Positions 50,901 through 58,389 of a DNA stretch of 64,000 nucleotides are shown piece by piece. Position 1 is the stretch's first letter, and each line of letters opens with the position of its first letter. The notes under the pieces are model-generated. The model ran no database searches, was not told where the DNA came from, and saw nothing but the letters and a program-made list of their open reading frames with translations. The DNA is from CAWFYI01 sp963820105. GTDB taxonomy: Bacteria > Patescibacteriota > Saccharimonadia > Saccharimonadales > UBA4665. The stretch covers positions 806,001 to 870,000 of the forward strand of contig CAWFYI010000001.1 in the NCBI GenBank assembly GCA_963820105.1. Reading direction: 5' to 3'. The position numbers and the translations under genes were made by a program.

Positions 50901-51365
50901 ACGGCTCTGGAACCGGATTTCACTGTGCTCTCAGACGGCACTTACAACTTTACTCTGACTGTCACTGACGCTGCCGGCAATTCCACGTCCAAGACATTCA
51001 GCTTCACATACACTACTCCTGTAGTACCTACCGTAACCTCATTTGCAGTTGCAGCTACCGGAACGGGCGGCGGTACAGGCGGTGGTGGCGGTACAGGCTT
51101 CACCAATGTAACCGCGGGCAACCCCGGAGGTGGCGGCGGGCAGGTCCTGGGCGCTACCACGACTACGCCTAACACCAGTAACAGCGGCTCTAGCGGCAAT
51201 GATGGCAGCGTAAAGGGCGAATCAACTACAAAGAGCGACAATAGCAGCAAGAGTTCGAACTTCCTGGGCCTCGGCTGGTGGTGGCTGCTAATCGTAGCGA
51301 TTCTGGCCCTGATAATCGGCGGCCTTCTGCGCAAAGCGGACAGCACTGAAACAAGTACATCTTAA
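47982..51365 (+). CDS. Giant cell-surface protein with lectin-like and Ig/FN3-like domains
   Basis: The 1127-residue protein has a signal peptide (cleavage near Ala-Phe-Ala-Ala, residues 41-45). Two lectin- or LamG-like domains follow (about 45-255 and 260-510), then about five Ig/FN3-like repeats (510-1010), each with Trp-x-Val-Lys-Ala-x-Asp-x-x-Gly-Asn-Glu-Ser or a close variant. A Gly-rich linker with Gly-Gln-Val-Leu-Gly-Ala, a Ser/Thr-rich stretch and a C-terminal membrane helix with a Lys/Arg stop end it. It probably extends from the membrane and binds glycans or host surfaces (inference). There is no LPxTG motif, so it is anchored by its helix. Confidence 0.85.
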   Translation: MRYTASEGITKSVQTKIINLSAFSSFVTVLLTGIALLILSHTAFAATSYNNGFETDTTDWVSATRVASPTGGVTASGGSYFAQADNGAYTKWGGYESTFPAGGYTTKVDTYLDMSMATGGGVDKRFDFSSAINDPSGNHRRDFIFSLGTDPNTAGQWGASVSNNAPGWPLDTSRSPITITDSGWYTLESNFHDDGTGVLAVTMSIVKVSDHSVVGSWTLSDPSDVIGSTVGGHRYGWLVDEQPSQNAIASVDIDNASLEFNNPVPACSSDNTTFDTFSDGSVDGQHDWKSTGSYDQAIVDNSYGYPTFGCKSLRLSNAVTTGSFGDQTFSYSTTNEAGEADSTSGGQSGGTRQNHYEAQFDIASTQSTEQSGLGVSVSPDRGDGSRMSYLSFADTAGGIDVTFYDVQGTHNPADFEAIDLGTISRTEPHTIKFVIDYLDGPSNDIVKIYIDGALVHTGTTWENYYRYDSEASSEQTPRTTDSLIFRAAGTAAPSTAGKGFLFDNVDVSTSTIAPPSVPVHVSPADGSYKTTANQTLIDWGDSTGDASPIKYKYESSHSSATNPNGSFTSPVYTSGLLSSSQIPTPGTPEGVYYWHVKAIDNLGNESDWSTPWKLTVDNTIPTTPSITFPSDNQYFTSTPILNDWTDSTDANGVDHYQIEYVYDDGHTFSGAPYRETPGSQSQRNHTPNTSEQGGVKIRVRAYDAAGNVSGWSNQVHYFYDATPPADPTLVSPSNNAVVKGASVTQAWSDTSGDVDHYIYESYNNSTATSLRYHNTYSATSKTATNVADTTFWWRVKAVDAAGNESGWSPLWKLVVDSTAPVSHITAPTDSIVKGTVTISGTVTDANPDHYYLVVKDASNHVVAGPGTVNAHTVADFNWDTTGVADGTYTIDLEARDAAGGTSSSGNKDAGSVDTKTVTVDNTAPDVTINGYSAVSNVITPDVTATDPAPGTALTYSWTPNDTDSTNNVTISDDTALEPDFTVLSDGTYNFTLTVTDAAGNSTSKTFSFTYTTPVVPTVTSFAVAATGTGGGTGGGGGTGFTNVTAGNPGGGGGQVLGATTTTPNTSNSGSSGNDGSVKGESTTKSDNSSKSSNFLGLGWWWLLIVAILALIIGGLLRKADSTETSTS

Positions 51366-51404
51366 ACGCCCGAACCCCTAAGCATAAGCACTCATATAAT
51401 ATAC

Positions 51405-51433
51405 TTTACAATTCTGCATTAATAGTGTAGTAT
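51405..51433 (+). promoter_or_regulatory. Promoter of the LPNTG mini-protein gene
   Basis: TTTACA (51405-51410) and TAGTAT (51428-51433) are 17 bases apart, giving a leader of about 73 bases. Confidence 0.45.
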
Positions 51434-51443
51434 TAAACACAAG

Positions 51444-51482
51444 GAGAGGTTTCTAGAGGTTCTACTTCTTAGAAAGTCTCTC
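51444..51482 (+). promoter_or_regulatory. Leader hairpin before the LPNTG mini-protein gene
   Basis: GAGAG (51444-51448) plus TTTCTA (51450-51455) pair with TAGAAA (51470-51475) plus CTCTC (51478-51482), with a small internal bulge and a 14-base loop. The 5' side covers an AAGGAG copy at 51441-51446. It may control stability or translation. Confidence 0.4.
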
Positions 51483-51512
51483 ATTGAGCAGATTTAAGTT
51501 AAGGAGTGAGTT

Positions 51513-51680
51513 ATGTACAAGGGCGGTTTAGGCGCCGGTGCAGCAACGGTTACTACGGGAGGTGCATTGATCCTGCCAAATACCGGTAGCAACTTGCTGA
51601 TTAATATTGCCATCTCTGTCGGCGCCGGATTGATAGTCTGGGGCTATATCTACGCACGTTCTACACGTGCCTCTCGTTAA
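51513..51680 (+). CDS. 55-residue LPNTG mini-protein, candidate sortase substrate
   Basis: ATG 51513 follows AAGGAG by 6 bases, and the frame stops at TAA 51678. The peptide has a Gly/Ala/Thr-rich N-terminus of only 20 residues, Leu-Pro-Asn-Thr-Gly at 21-25, a membrane helix at about 27-47 and a basic tail (Arg49, Arg52, Arg55). This is a complete cell-wall sorting signal with almost nothing in front. There is no separate signal peptide; the positive tail should stay inside, leaving the N-terminus outside. A sortase gene lies 2.1 kb downstream and a deacetylase gene 20 bases downstream. If cleaved, only a 24-residue peptide would be attached. Confidence 0.8.
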   Translation: MYKGGLGAGAATVTTGGALILPNTGSNLLINIAISVGAGLIVWGYIYARSTRASR

Positions 51681-51700
51681 GGAATCCCGGGCACTGGCAT

Positions 51701-52600
51701 ATGAAAAGATTGAACACAAGCGTTCTTCATGACGCGCTAAAGAAAGGCGTTGGCGCTCTGTTAGTGTGCGCCATAGTAGTCGTATTGCCGTTGCTGGGTC
51801 TACGCCAATGGAAGACGGACGCCAGCCTGTTGCGCACCAACAAAGCCACCCCCCTGCCCGCTTTCGTTGACCGCCCGGCCGACATCAACAAGAGGCCGCC
51901 GCAGCTGTACAAAGAGCCGCTTATTACCGTTACGTTCGACGACGGCTGGGAAACCACTTACACCGTAGCCGCGCCGATATTGGCGAAGGATGGCATACAC
52001 TCCACGCAATACATCATCACCGGCTTGTTAGACAACCCTGCTTATCTGTCGCTGGACCAGGTCAAAGCCCTGAAGGCCAACGGCCAACAGATTGCCTGCC
52101 ACACAGTATCGCACCCCGACCTTACCAAGGTTTCTCCCAAGGAACTTGATTATCAGCTGCGTGGGTGCAAGCAGTATTTCGCGCAAAAGGGTTTCGGTGA
52201 TGTCCAGGACTTCGCTGCGCCGTACGGCGCCACTAACCCAAGGGTAATCCAAGGCATAGGCAAGGTCTTCCGTTCAGAGCGCAGCACCGGGGGAGCCTTC
52301 AAGGACGGCATTAGCGATGCCGACATTAATCTGCCGGGTAATACCAGCCCCTATAACATCATAGGGATGACCGTGCATCATGACACTACAGCCGCTGAAC
52401 TGCATGCAGCCGTTAATTATACCGTAGCGCATAACGGCTGGCTGGTACTGACATACCACCAAGCCGAAGAAGAAGGCACGAAGTACAGCCTAAGCTCGGA
52501 CAGTCTGAAGAAACAACTCGATTATCTGAGTAGCACCAACGTGCGCATCGTAACCATGGGTCAGGTAATGGACAGCCTGCCGCCTGCACCGAAGGAATAG
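51701..52600 (+). CDS. Membrane-anchored polysaccharide deacetylase
   Basis: The 299-residue protein has an N-terminal membrane anchor (about 17-35) and a NodB deacetylase domain from about 73: Thr-Phe-Asp80-Asp81-Gly-Trp and the zinc motif His134-Thr-Val-Ser-His138. Such enzymes remove acetyl groups from N-acetylglucosamine polymers or peptidoglycan. It follows the LPNTG gene and is 2 bases before the glycosyltransferase gene, so the two are probably translated together. The combination resembles the deacetylase plus synthase pairs of poly-N-acetylglucosamine systems. Confidence 0.9.
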   Translation: MKRLNTSVLHDALKKGVGALLVCAIVVVLPLLGLRQWKTDASLLRTNKATPLPAFVDRPADINKRPPQLYKEPLITVTFDDGWETTYTVAAPILAKDGIHSTQYIITGLLDNPAYLSLDQVKALKANGQQIACHTVSHPDLTKVSPKELDYQLRGCKQYFAQKGFGDVQDFAAPYGATNPRVIQGIGKVFRSERSTGGAFKDGISDADINLPGNTSPYNIIGMTVHHDTTAAELHAAVNYTVAHNGWLVLTYHQAEEEGTKYSLSSDSLKKQLDYLSSTNVRIVTMGQVMDSLPPAPKE

Positions 52601-52602
52601 CC

Positions 52603-53814
52603 ATGTTTCGCAGGTCTGCCTCACATACTAAATCCAAGTTCTCATACGTGCCGCCCATGAAGATCGTGGAAGCCCGGGCCGATACCTTGTCCAAGCCGCG
52701 TCTACTTCTGCCGGCGCGCACCAAGAGTTCCTTCAAACTGCCGCGCGTCCACAAACGCAAATTAGCACTTCTAATAGCCGCCCACAACGAAGAGCTGGTG
52801 ATCGAACAGACCATCCGTTCCGCTGTCAGGGGCGGCATGAAAAAGCAGGACATTTACGTAGTGGACGACAACTCAGACGACAAGACCAGCAAGGTGGCCC
52901 GCGCCGTCCTGGGCAGGAAGAATGTGTGGAGGGTCGAGCGCAGCGGCAAGGGCCTGGCACTTTCCAAAGGCTCGAACAAATTCCAACTGACCGAACGTTA
53001 CAAATGGATACATATCGCCGATGCCGACGGCGCGTTCGCGAGGGATTATTTCTATGTCTTCCGTCGCAAACTGGACCCCAGGTACGCGGTAGCTACCGGC
53101 TATGTAAAGAGCCTGCCCGGCTACAGCATCAGCCAGTACCGGGTATACGAATACACCATCGGCATGGAGCTGCACCGGCGCTTCCAGGCCCTGACCCACA
53201 CCGTCCCCATAGTCCCCGGCCCTACCGCCTGCTTCCGTTCGGATATCTTCAAGCGGCTGGACTTCGCAGTAAAGGCGCTGACCGAAGATTTTGACGTCAC
53301 GCTGCAGTTGCACCGCAACAAGTTCGGCAAGGTGCAGTTCATACCCGGCGCAATCGCTTTCACCCAGGATCCGCGCAACTTGCACGACTTCATCAAACAG
53401 ATAACGCGATGGAACCGCGGCATACTGCAGGGTTCCAGGCGTCACAGGATCGGCCTGAGGTTCCAGCGCATCGACGCTTACCTTTCGTATCAGATACTGC
53501 AGAACTTGATCTTCTTCGTCAATTACGCAATCATCATGCCTTATATAGCGTTCAGGCGACACTCCTTCAGCCTTATAGCTACCCTGTTTCTGTTCGATGT
53601 GGCTACGACCCTGGCACTGACCGCGCTGGTAAGCCTGCGTTCGCGGCGCTGGGACATCCTGAGCGCCTTTCCGCAGATTTACGTTCTGCGCTGGATTACG
53701 CTGGCCGTATTCCTGCGCGCGTTCGTAGAAATCGCGCTACTACGGCGCTTCAAAGTTACAGAGGCCATGTGGAGCACCAAGGGCCGGCGCTACAAGCCGA
53801 CCCCCGCTAACTAG
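52603..53814 (+). CDS. Processive family 2 glycosyltransferase
   Basis: The 403-residue protein has the GT2 motifs Asp88-Asp89, Asp140-Ala-Asp142, Glu228-Asp229 and Gln266-x-x-Arg-Trp270. The last marks processive polymer synthases such as PgaC/IcaA, chitin and hyaluronan synthases. Hydrophobic segments follow at about 290-310, 315-345 and 360-380. A basic stretch of 50 residues precedes the domain. Together with the deacetylase it could make a partly deacetylated amino-sugar polymer. The polymer itself is inference. It converges with the sortase gene, overlapping by 4 bases. Confidence 0.88.
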   Translation: MFRRSASHTKSKFSYVPPMKIVEARADTLSKPRLLLPARTKSSFKLPRVHKRKLALLIAAHNEELVIEQTIRSAVRGGMKKQDIYVVDDNSDDKTSKVARAVLGRKNVWRVERSGKGLALSKGSNKFQLTERYKWIHIADADGAFARDYFYVFRRKLDPRYAVATGYVKSLPGYSISQYRVYEYTIGMELHRRFQALTHTVPIVPGPTACFRSDIFKRLDFAVKALTEDFDVTLQLHRNKFGKVQFIPGAIAFTQDPRNLHDFIKQITRWNRGILQGSRRHRIGLRFQRIDAYLSYQILQNLIFFVNYAIIMPYIAFRRHSFSLIATLFLFDVATTLALTALVSLRSRRWDILSAFPQIYVLRWITLAVFLRAFVEIALLRRFKVTEAMWSTKGRRYKPTPAN

Positions 53815-54518
53815 GTAGGCAGTACGCCAGCCGCCGACTTTTCTGCAGGTTTGAACGGTTTATTACCGGCTGGGTCAGGGTGTATCTGTTTAGCGTGTAT
53901 AATCAAGCGATTCCTACTGGTTCCTACCGGCGTACAGGTTATAAGCGACAGCTGGGACGCGCCGTTGGAATCCAGCACCCTCATGTCGCTGGGAGCCACT
54001 ATCTCGCTATCCGTAACTACGTATACGTAGCGTACGCCTTTATAGTCCAGGCTGATCTGCTGGCCCGGTTGTAGCTTGTTGAGCAAAGTAAAGACGAACT
54101 TGTAGTTTCCCGGCGCCCAGGTCAGGCCGCTGGAGTGCCCGAAGATGGCTACGTTGCCTTTTTCGCCCGGCAACGCGGTCGTACCGTAATGTACCACGCC
54201 GCTCCTTAGGTCATAGGCTATATTCGTCTCGTTGACGCTGGATTCGTATATGACCGGGGCTTTCACACCGATGCTGGGTATTATGATGTCTGACAGCCTG
54301 CTGTCCACGACAGCGGCAGGAGCGCTGTTCGTAGACGCCTTGGGAGCTTCCAGCTGCGCTATGTAATAGCGCGCCTGAGCCTCAAACGACGGCAGATTGA
54401 GCAGCACGTACGTAAACAACATGGCGGCTACGCCGGCCAACGGCGGTAATATATGCGTACGGAGAGAAAGACGCACCTTCGGCACGCCAGTAGGCAGAGT
54501 ACTCACCTTCTGTGTCAT
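53811..54518 (-). CDS. Sortase (class D/E-like)
   Basis: The 235-residue protein has one N-terminal membrane helix (about 25-42) and a sortase domain with His128 (Gly-His-Ser-Ser), Cys195 (Ile-Thr-Cys-Thr-Pro) and Arg204 (Arg-Asn-Arg-Leu). All three catalytic residues are present. Sortases cut LPxTG-type signals after Thr and join the protein to an amine. The likely local substrate is the LPNTG mini-protein. The class is uncertain. A promoter with TATAAT 9 bases before the ATG suggests a leaderless mRNA. Confidence 0.9.
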   Translation of the reverse strand: MTQKVSTLPTGVPKVRLSLRTHILPPLAGVAAMLFTYVLLNLPSFEAQARYYIAQLEAPKASTNSAPAAVVDSRLSDIIIPSIGVKAPVIYESSVNETNIAYDLRSGVVHYGTTALPGEKGNVAIFGHSSGLTWAPGNYKFVFTLLNKLQPGQQISLDYKGVRYVYVVTDSEIVAPSDMRVLDSNGASQLSLITCTPVGTSRNRLIIHAKQIHPDPAGNKPFKPAEKSAAGVLPT

Positions 54519-54527
54519 AATATCTTA

Positions 54528-54556
54528 ATTATACAACTTTACTGAAAGTTTTGCAA
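54528..54556 (-). promoter_or_regulatory. Sortase promoter with inverted repeat in the spacer
   Basis: TTGCAA (54551-54556) and TATAAT (54528-54533) are 17 bases apart on the minus strand. The spacer holds the inverted repeat AACTTT-CAGT-AAAGTT. TAGAGT-TT-ACTCTA at 54557-54570 flanks it at the end of the next gene. Confidence 0.6.
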
Positions 54557-54567
54557 TAGAGTTTACT

Positions 54568-56940
54568 CTAGTGCTGGGCGTTGACTTCGTTGATTGCCTG
54601 CTGCATGGTTTCTACGGCTATGCCCGAATTCTTGATGTAGTTAAGCTCTGTGTCCAGATCGCTTGGCTGGGTGTTGTATTGGACGTCCGTGGGATCCGTC
54701 GGCGTTACCGAAATCTCATGGTATACCAGGATCAGCCAGGTGTGCTGCTGGTTCGCCTGATCAATCCAGGCCTCCACCTGTGCCGGGGTGGTAGTGTTGA
54801 ATACATTTTGGACGACCAGCTTGGTCAGGTCCAGATTATCCTTGGTGTTGAAACCGCTGTCGACGGTCCTTTGCGAAACATAAAGCTGTTTGCCGATGTT
54901 GATGGTGTCCGCATTGTAGGCTCCGTACGGATAAGCGAAGTCAGTCACCGGTACCCCGAACGTGTTCTGAAGCGTGGCCTGGCTCTGCTGCATCTGGTTC
55001 TGCGCCTGGGCCAGCGTCAGCGTGGTCAGGTCCGGGTGCGTGATTGTGTGCGAGCCGATTTCATTGCCGTTCGCAATAAGACTGCTGATCTGAGCCTTGC
55101 TCATGTAATCAGGCTGATCGGTCAACTCGCCTGAGATAATGTAGTAAGTGCCATGCAAGCCGTATTTATTCATAAGCGGAGCGGCGTTCGTGTACTGATT
55201 GGTCCAGCCGTCATCAAAATCTATGCTGACGATACCTTGGTTGAACTGCGCCGGCGTGTACGGAGAAAAGTCGAAGTCGTCGGTCGTAAGCGAGCCGTTC
55301 GAGTAAATCAAGTGAAATACGGTGATGGAGGTTGCGCCGGCCGGAATATCGAATTCAGCCGAGGCTTGCGCCCAACCGGCTGATGGCAACACGGTGCCAA
55401 GGTAATAATACTGGACCGTGCCGTTCACCGTGACCGCGGCGTCAATCTCGCTGGTGACATCGCTTTGGTACCAGTCGGTATAGCGATAGTGCCCCGTCGA
55501 CACGTTCTGAGCCGTGTAGTCCCAGTCAGCGGCGCCGTTCTTATAGTTGCTCAAGGTAACTTTCGCGCTGCGGTTGCCGGTGTGGCCAGTGTTCAGATAG
55601 CTGAAGGCCGCTGTGTTGCTGCCCCATGAATCGGCCGTCCAATCCTGCGGCTGGCCGCCGCTGGAATCAGGCGTTTCGACCGATGGGTTTGGAATAGTAT
55701 TTGCAGTAGAGCCGACTGGCGGCGCAGGCGGCACGACAACTTGATTGGACACGTTCACGGTGACCGATGCCGAGGTGGTAGACAGGTTCACTATATTAGT
55801 CGCTACGGCGGTCAGGACATGATTACCGTTGGCAACCTGTTTGGTATCCCAGCTGTAGCTGTAGGGTGCCGTCGTGACCGGACTGCCAAGCGGCTGGCCA
55901 TCCAGCATGTACTGTACGCTGGCGATACCCTGAGCGTCGCTGACGTTGGAGCTTACGGTCTGGGTAGCGCTTACCGTGGTTCCGCCGGCCGGGCTGGTAA
56001 TCTGCAGCGAGGGCGGCGTTGGATTCTGGACGTTCACGGAAATGGCAGAGGACGTGGTACTAAGGTTGGCTGTATTCGTAGCAACAGCTGTAAGTGTGTG
56101 GCTACCATTAACAACCTTGGTGGTGTCCCAATTCAAACTGTACGGAGCTGTAGTGACAGTACCCAGGTCCTTACCGTCCAGTAGGTACTGAACCTTGGCT
56201 ATGCCTTGGGCATCAGACACGTTTGAGGCTATAGTTTGCGCACCTTTCACGGCAGCACCGAACACAGGGCTTGTAATGCTTATGGAGGGAGCTGTGGGCG
56301 CCGGGGGCGGGGTCACCGGGGGCGGCGAAGGAGTTGGATCCGGAGTCGGTATGACCGGCGTAGGAGGAGTGATGTCTGAACCCTGTTCAAAGTCATAATC
56401 ATCAGTCGTAAGCGTGCCATTCTTATTAAGTAGGTGATAAAACGTAATCTTGCTGGCGTTCGACGGGGTGTTGAACGTGATCTTGGTCTGCTTCCAAGCG
56501 GTGGTTGCCTTGGTATTAGCCAGCCACATGTAGGTAGTTTGGCCAGTATTGGTTGTCACGACTGCGTCTATTTCGCCCGCGGCAGAGGATTCGTACCAAT
56601 CGCTAAACGTGTACTGCGTTGCCGGCGTTACGCTCACAGGGTCCGGGTACCACTTTGCATCGCCGCCCTTATGTTTAGCCATTGTGGCGCTAAGGCTGTG
56701 CGAACCAGTATGACCGGTGTTGTTGTAGGCGAATGTGGGCTTGTTGTTCCCCCAGCTGCCTTGGTTCCAATTGGCAGTACCTTGTTCAACAGAAGGATTA
56801 AGGATTAAGTTTCCGCTGGCTGGAGGAGTCGCGGCTGAGCTTATGCCAAGATGCTGGCCAATCTGCACACCTATAATTGCAGCGGCGAATAAGACTATAA
56901 CTGCGGTGAGCCTGCTGGTGGACCTGGCTTTGAGTTTCAT
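54568..56940 (-). CDS. Secreted multidomain polysaccharide deacetylase
   Basis: From ATG 56940 (AGAGG upstream) the protein has 790 residues. Order: N-terminal hydrophobic anchor or signal (about 8-32), a carbohydrate-binding-like jelly-roll domain (40-195), a Pro-rich linker, two Ig-like domains (about 223-309 and 310-400) with Val-Gln-Tyr-x-Leu-Asp-Gly, a second jelly-roll domain similar to the first (415-565), and a NodB deacetylase domain with Asp-Phe-Asp-Asp-Gly-Trp and His-Thr-Ile-Thr-His. It probably acts outside on an amino-sugar polymer, with the outer modules binding it. The two jelly-roll domains arose by duplication. Confidence 0.88.
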   Translation of the reverse strand: MKLKARSTSRLTAVIVLFAAAIIGVQIGQHLGISSAATPPASGNLILNPSVEQGTANWNQGSWGNNKPTFAYNNTGHTGSHSLSATMAKHKGGDAKWYPDPVSVTPATQYTFSDWYESSAAGEIDAVVTTNTGQTTYMWLANTKATTAWKQTKITFNTPSNASKITFYHLLNKNGTLTTDDYDFEQGSDITPPTPVIPTPDPTPSPPPVTPPPAPTAPSISITSPVFGAAVKGAQTIASNVSDAQGIAKVQYLLDGKDLGTVTTAPYSLNWDTTKVVNGSHTLTAVATNTANLSTTSSAISVNVQNPTPPSLQITSPAGGTTVSATQTVSSNVSDAQGIASVQYMLDGQPLGSPVTTAPYSYSWDTKQVANGNHVLTAVATNIVNLSTTSASVTVNVSNQVVVPPAPPVGSTANTIPNPSVETPDSSGGQPQDWTADSWGSNTAAFSYLNTGHTGNRSAKVTLSNYKNGAADWDYTAQNVSTGHYRYTDWYQSDVTSEIDAAVTVNGTVQYYYLGTVLPSAGWAQASAEFDIPAGATSITVFHLIYSNGSLTTDDFDFSPYTPAQFNQGIVSIDFDDGWTNQYTNAAPLMNKYGLHGTYYIISGELTDQPDYMSKAQISSLIANGNEIGSHTITHPDLTTLTLAQAQNQMQQSQATLQNTFGVPVTDFAYPYGAYNADTINIGKQLYVSQRTVDSGFNTKDNLDLTKLVVQNVFNTTTPAQVEAWIDQANQQHTWLILVYHEISVTPTDPTDVQYNTQPSDLDTELNYIKNSGIAVETMQQAINEVNAQH

Positions 56941-57039
56941 ACAAACCTCTTTAAAGCCCACCACTACGAATAACTGAAGTTATTTCTATAAAGTATAACT
57001 ACAAACTTGCACAATAGTCAATAGATAGATTTAATAAGT

Positions 57040-57597
57040 TTAGCCATGTGCGGTTTGGAACCACTCGAGGTAATGCTGTAGCTCGGCGATGCTCGCCTGG
57101 ATGTCGTCGAACGCGCGGTGGACTTCCTTCTTTTCGAACTTCACGCCGTACCTACCCTGCATGAACACCTTCCACGCTGATACGTCTAGCATTCGGTAAT
57201 GCAGCTTCAGGTCCAGCTGCGGCCAGTACTGCCTGATGAACAGCCTGTCGTTATGGATGCTGTTGCCAGCCAGTACCGCGGGCTCGCCGCCGAACTGCTG
57301 TTCCACTAACTCTATCAATTCTTTTTCTACCTGATCGCTGGGCTTGCCCTCGTCCATCTTGCGCACGAACTCGTCCCGGTTCTCTGGAAAATCTTTCCAC
57401 CAGATGTTCTTAGCCATGCGCCCGACCACCACGTCCTTGGGCTGTTTCACGATCGCTTCATAATTCGCCAGTGTCTTAAAATCAAAATCCGTAATCTCCG
57501 CCGCCACCTCCAGAATCACATCCTTCTGTGGATCCAGCCCGGTCATTTCCAAGTCTACCCAGAAGAGCTTAGTCGGCACGGCTTTTTTATCAATCAT
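57040..57597 (-). CDS. orn: Oligoribonuclease
   Basis: The 185-residue protein has the DEDDh exonuclease motifs: Trp-Val-Asp-Leu-Glu-Met-Thr-Gly-Leu-Asp near the start, Leu-Ala-Gly-Asn-Ser-Ile-His-Asn-Asp in the middle, and His-Arg-Ala-Phe-Asp-Asp-Ile near the end. It degrades 2-5 base RNAs left by PNPase and RNase J, completing mRNA turnover. The DHH protein at 25 kb looks inactive, so Orn may be the only such enzyme here. TATAAT ends 8 bases before the ATG. Confidence 0.95.
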   Translation of the reverse strand: MIDKKAVPTKLFWVDLEMTGLDPQKDVILEVAAEITDFDFKTLANYEAIVKQPKDVVVGRMAKNIWWKDFPENRDEFVRKMDEGKPSDQVEKELIELVEQQFGGEPAVLAGNSIHNDRLFIRQYWPQLDLKLHYRMLDVSAWKVFMQGRYGVKFEKKEVHRAFDDIQASIAELQHYLEWFQTAHG

Positions 57598-57633
57598 TAC
57601 CCTGTATTATAACCGAGCGAGGCGAATTGCCGC

Positions 57634-58308
57634 TTACTCTACGTGGGCTTTTGGCTCTACGACACTACGCTCTGGAATAAAAGCGCCGTCCTGGTTCGCA
57701 CCTCTTGGTCCTTCACCCGTAAATCTTCCCACCTTGGCATGATGACCGATTTCCGCGACTTCACCCAGGATAGCTTTATAGCCAATCCGCGCGGCATAAT
57801 CTATCGTTACGTGATGTGAAACCTGAGCATCCCTGTCAATCTTAACGGTCGGGCCTATTTTTACCCCATGGCCAACGGTAGTGCCTTGTCCTATTCTGGC
57901 ATAGTCGCCGATCTTCGTAACAGCGCCAATTGACTGGGCATGTATAAGCGCATGGCTGCCTATAGTCACCTGGTCAGCAATCTCTGTCCCTACAATCCTT
58001 GAGTTATTGCCTATCTCTATCCTGTCCCTGGGATCCATAAGATCATCTTTGAAACGATGGAAAGTCGTACCGGCATCCAGACGCACACCAAAACCAAGGA
58101 CAACAGAATTGATTACTTCCACGTCAGGATGGACTAAGCCTCCGGTTTCAGTAAGGTCATACTCGACCCCGTCCAGCACTACCCTCTCACCCCCGTCAAT
58201 GGACCCGGCGATATCTTTCGGGCTTACCTTAACGTCGGGGTAACCCTCCGGGATGTAACTAAGTATTCTGCCAGAATTATCGGTGACGGCTTCGAATGGA
58301 TGACCCAC
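57634..58308 (-). CDS. Left-handed beta-helix (hexapeptide repeat) protein
   Basis: The 224-residue protein has an N-terminal region of about 65 residues, then hexapeptide repeats with Ile/Val every sixth residue (Ile-Gly-Asn-Asn-Ser-Arg, Ile-Gly-Ser-His-Ala-Leu, Ile-Gly-Asp-Tyr-Ala-Arg). This forms a left-handed beta helix, as in sugar acyltransferases and gamma carbonic anhydrases. The zinc-histidine pattern of carbonic anhydrase is not evident. The start is GTG with AGGAG 7 bases before it. Confidence 0.7.
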   Translation of the reverse strand: MGHPFEAVTDNSGRILSYIPEGYPDVKVSPKDIAGSIDGGERVVLDGVEYDLTETGGLVHPDVEVINSVVLGFGVRLDAGTTFHRFKDDLMDPRDRIEIGNNSRIVGTEIADQVTIGSHALIHAQSIGAVTKIGDYARIGQGTTVGHGVKIGPTVKIDRDAQVSHHVTIDYAARIGYKAILGEVAEIGHHAKVGRFTGEGPRGANQDGAFIPERSVVEPKAHVE

Positions 58309-58336
58309 TTGCTTCTCCTATAGGTTACTATTAGAT

Positions 58337-58365
58337 ATTATATATCTTTTTGTATAATATTGCAA
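58337..58365 (-). promoter_or_regulatory. Promoter of the beta-helix gene
   Basis: TTGCAA (58360-58365) and TATAAT (58337-58342) are 17 bases apart; the leader of about 28 bases carries AGGAG. Confidence 0.6.
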
Positions 58366-58389
58366 GAATACGGGGGTGTCCTCCTGGCG

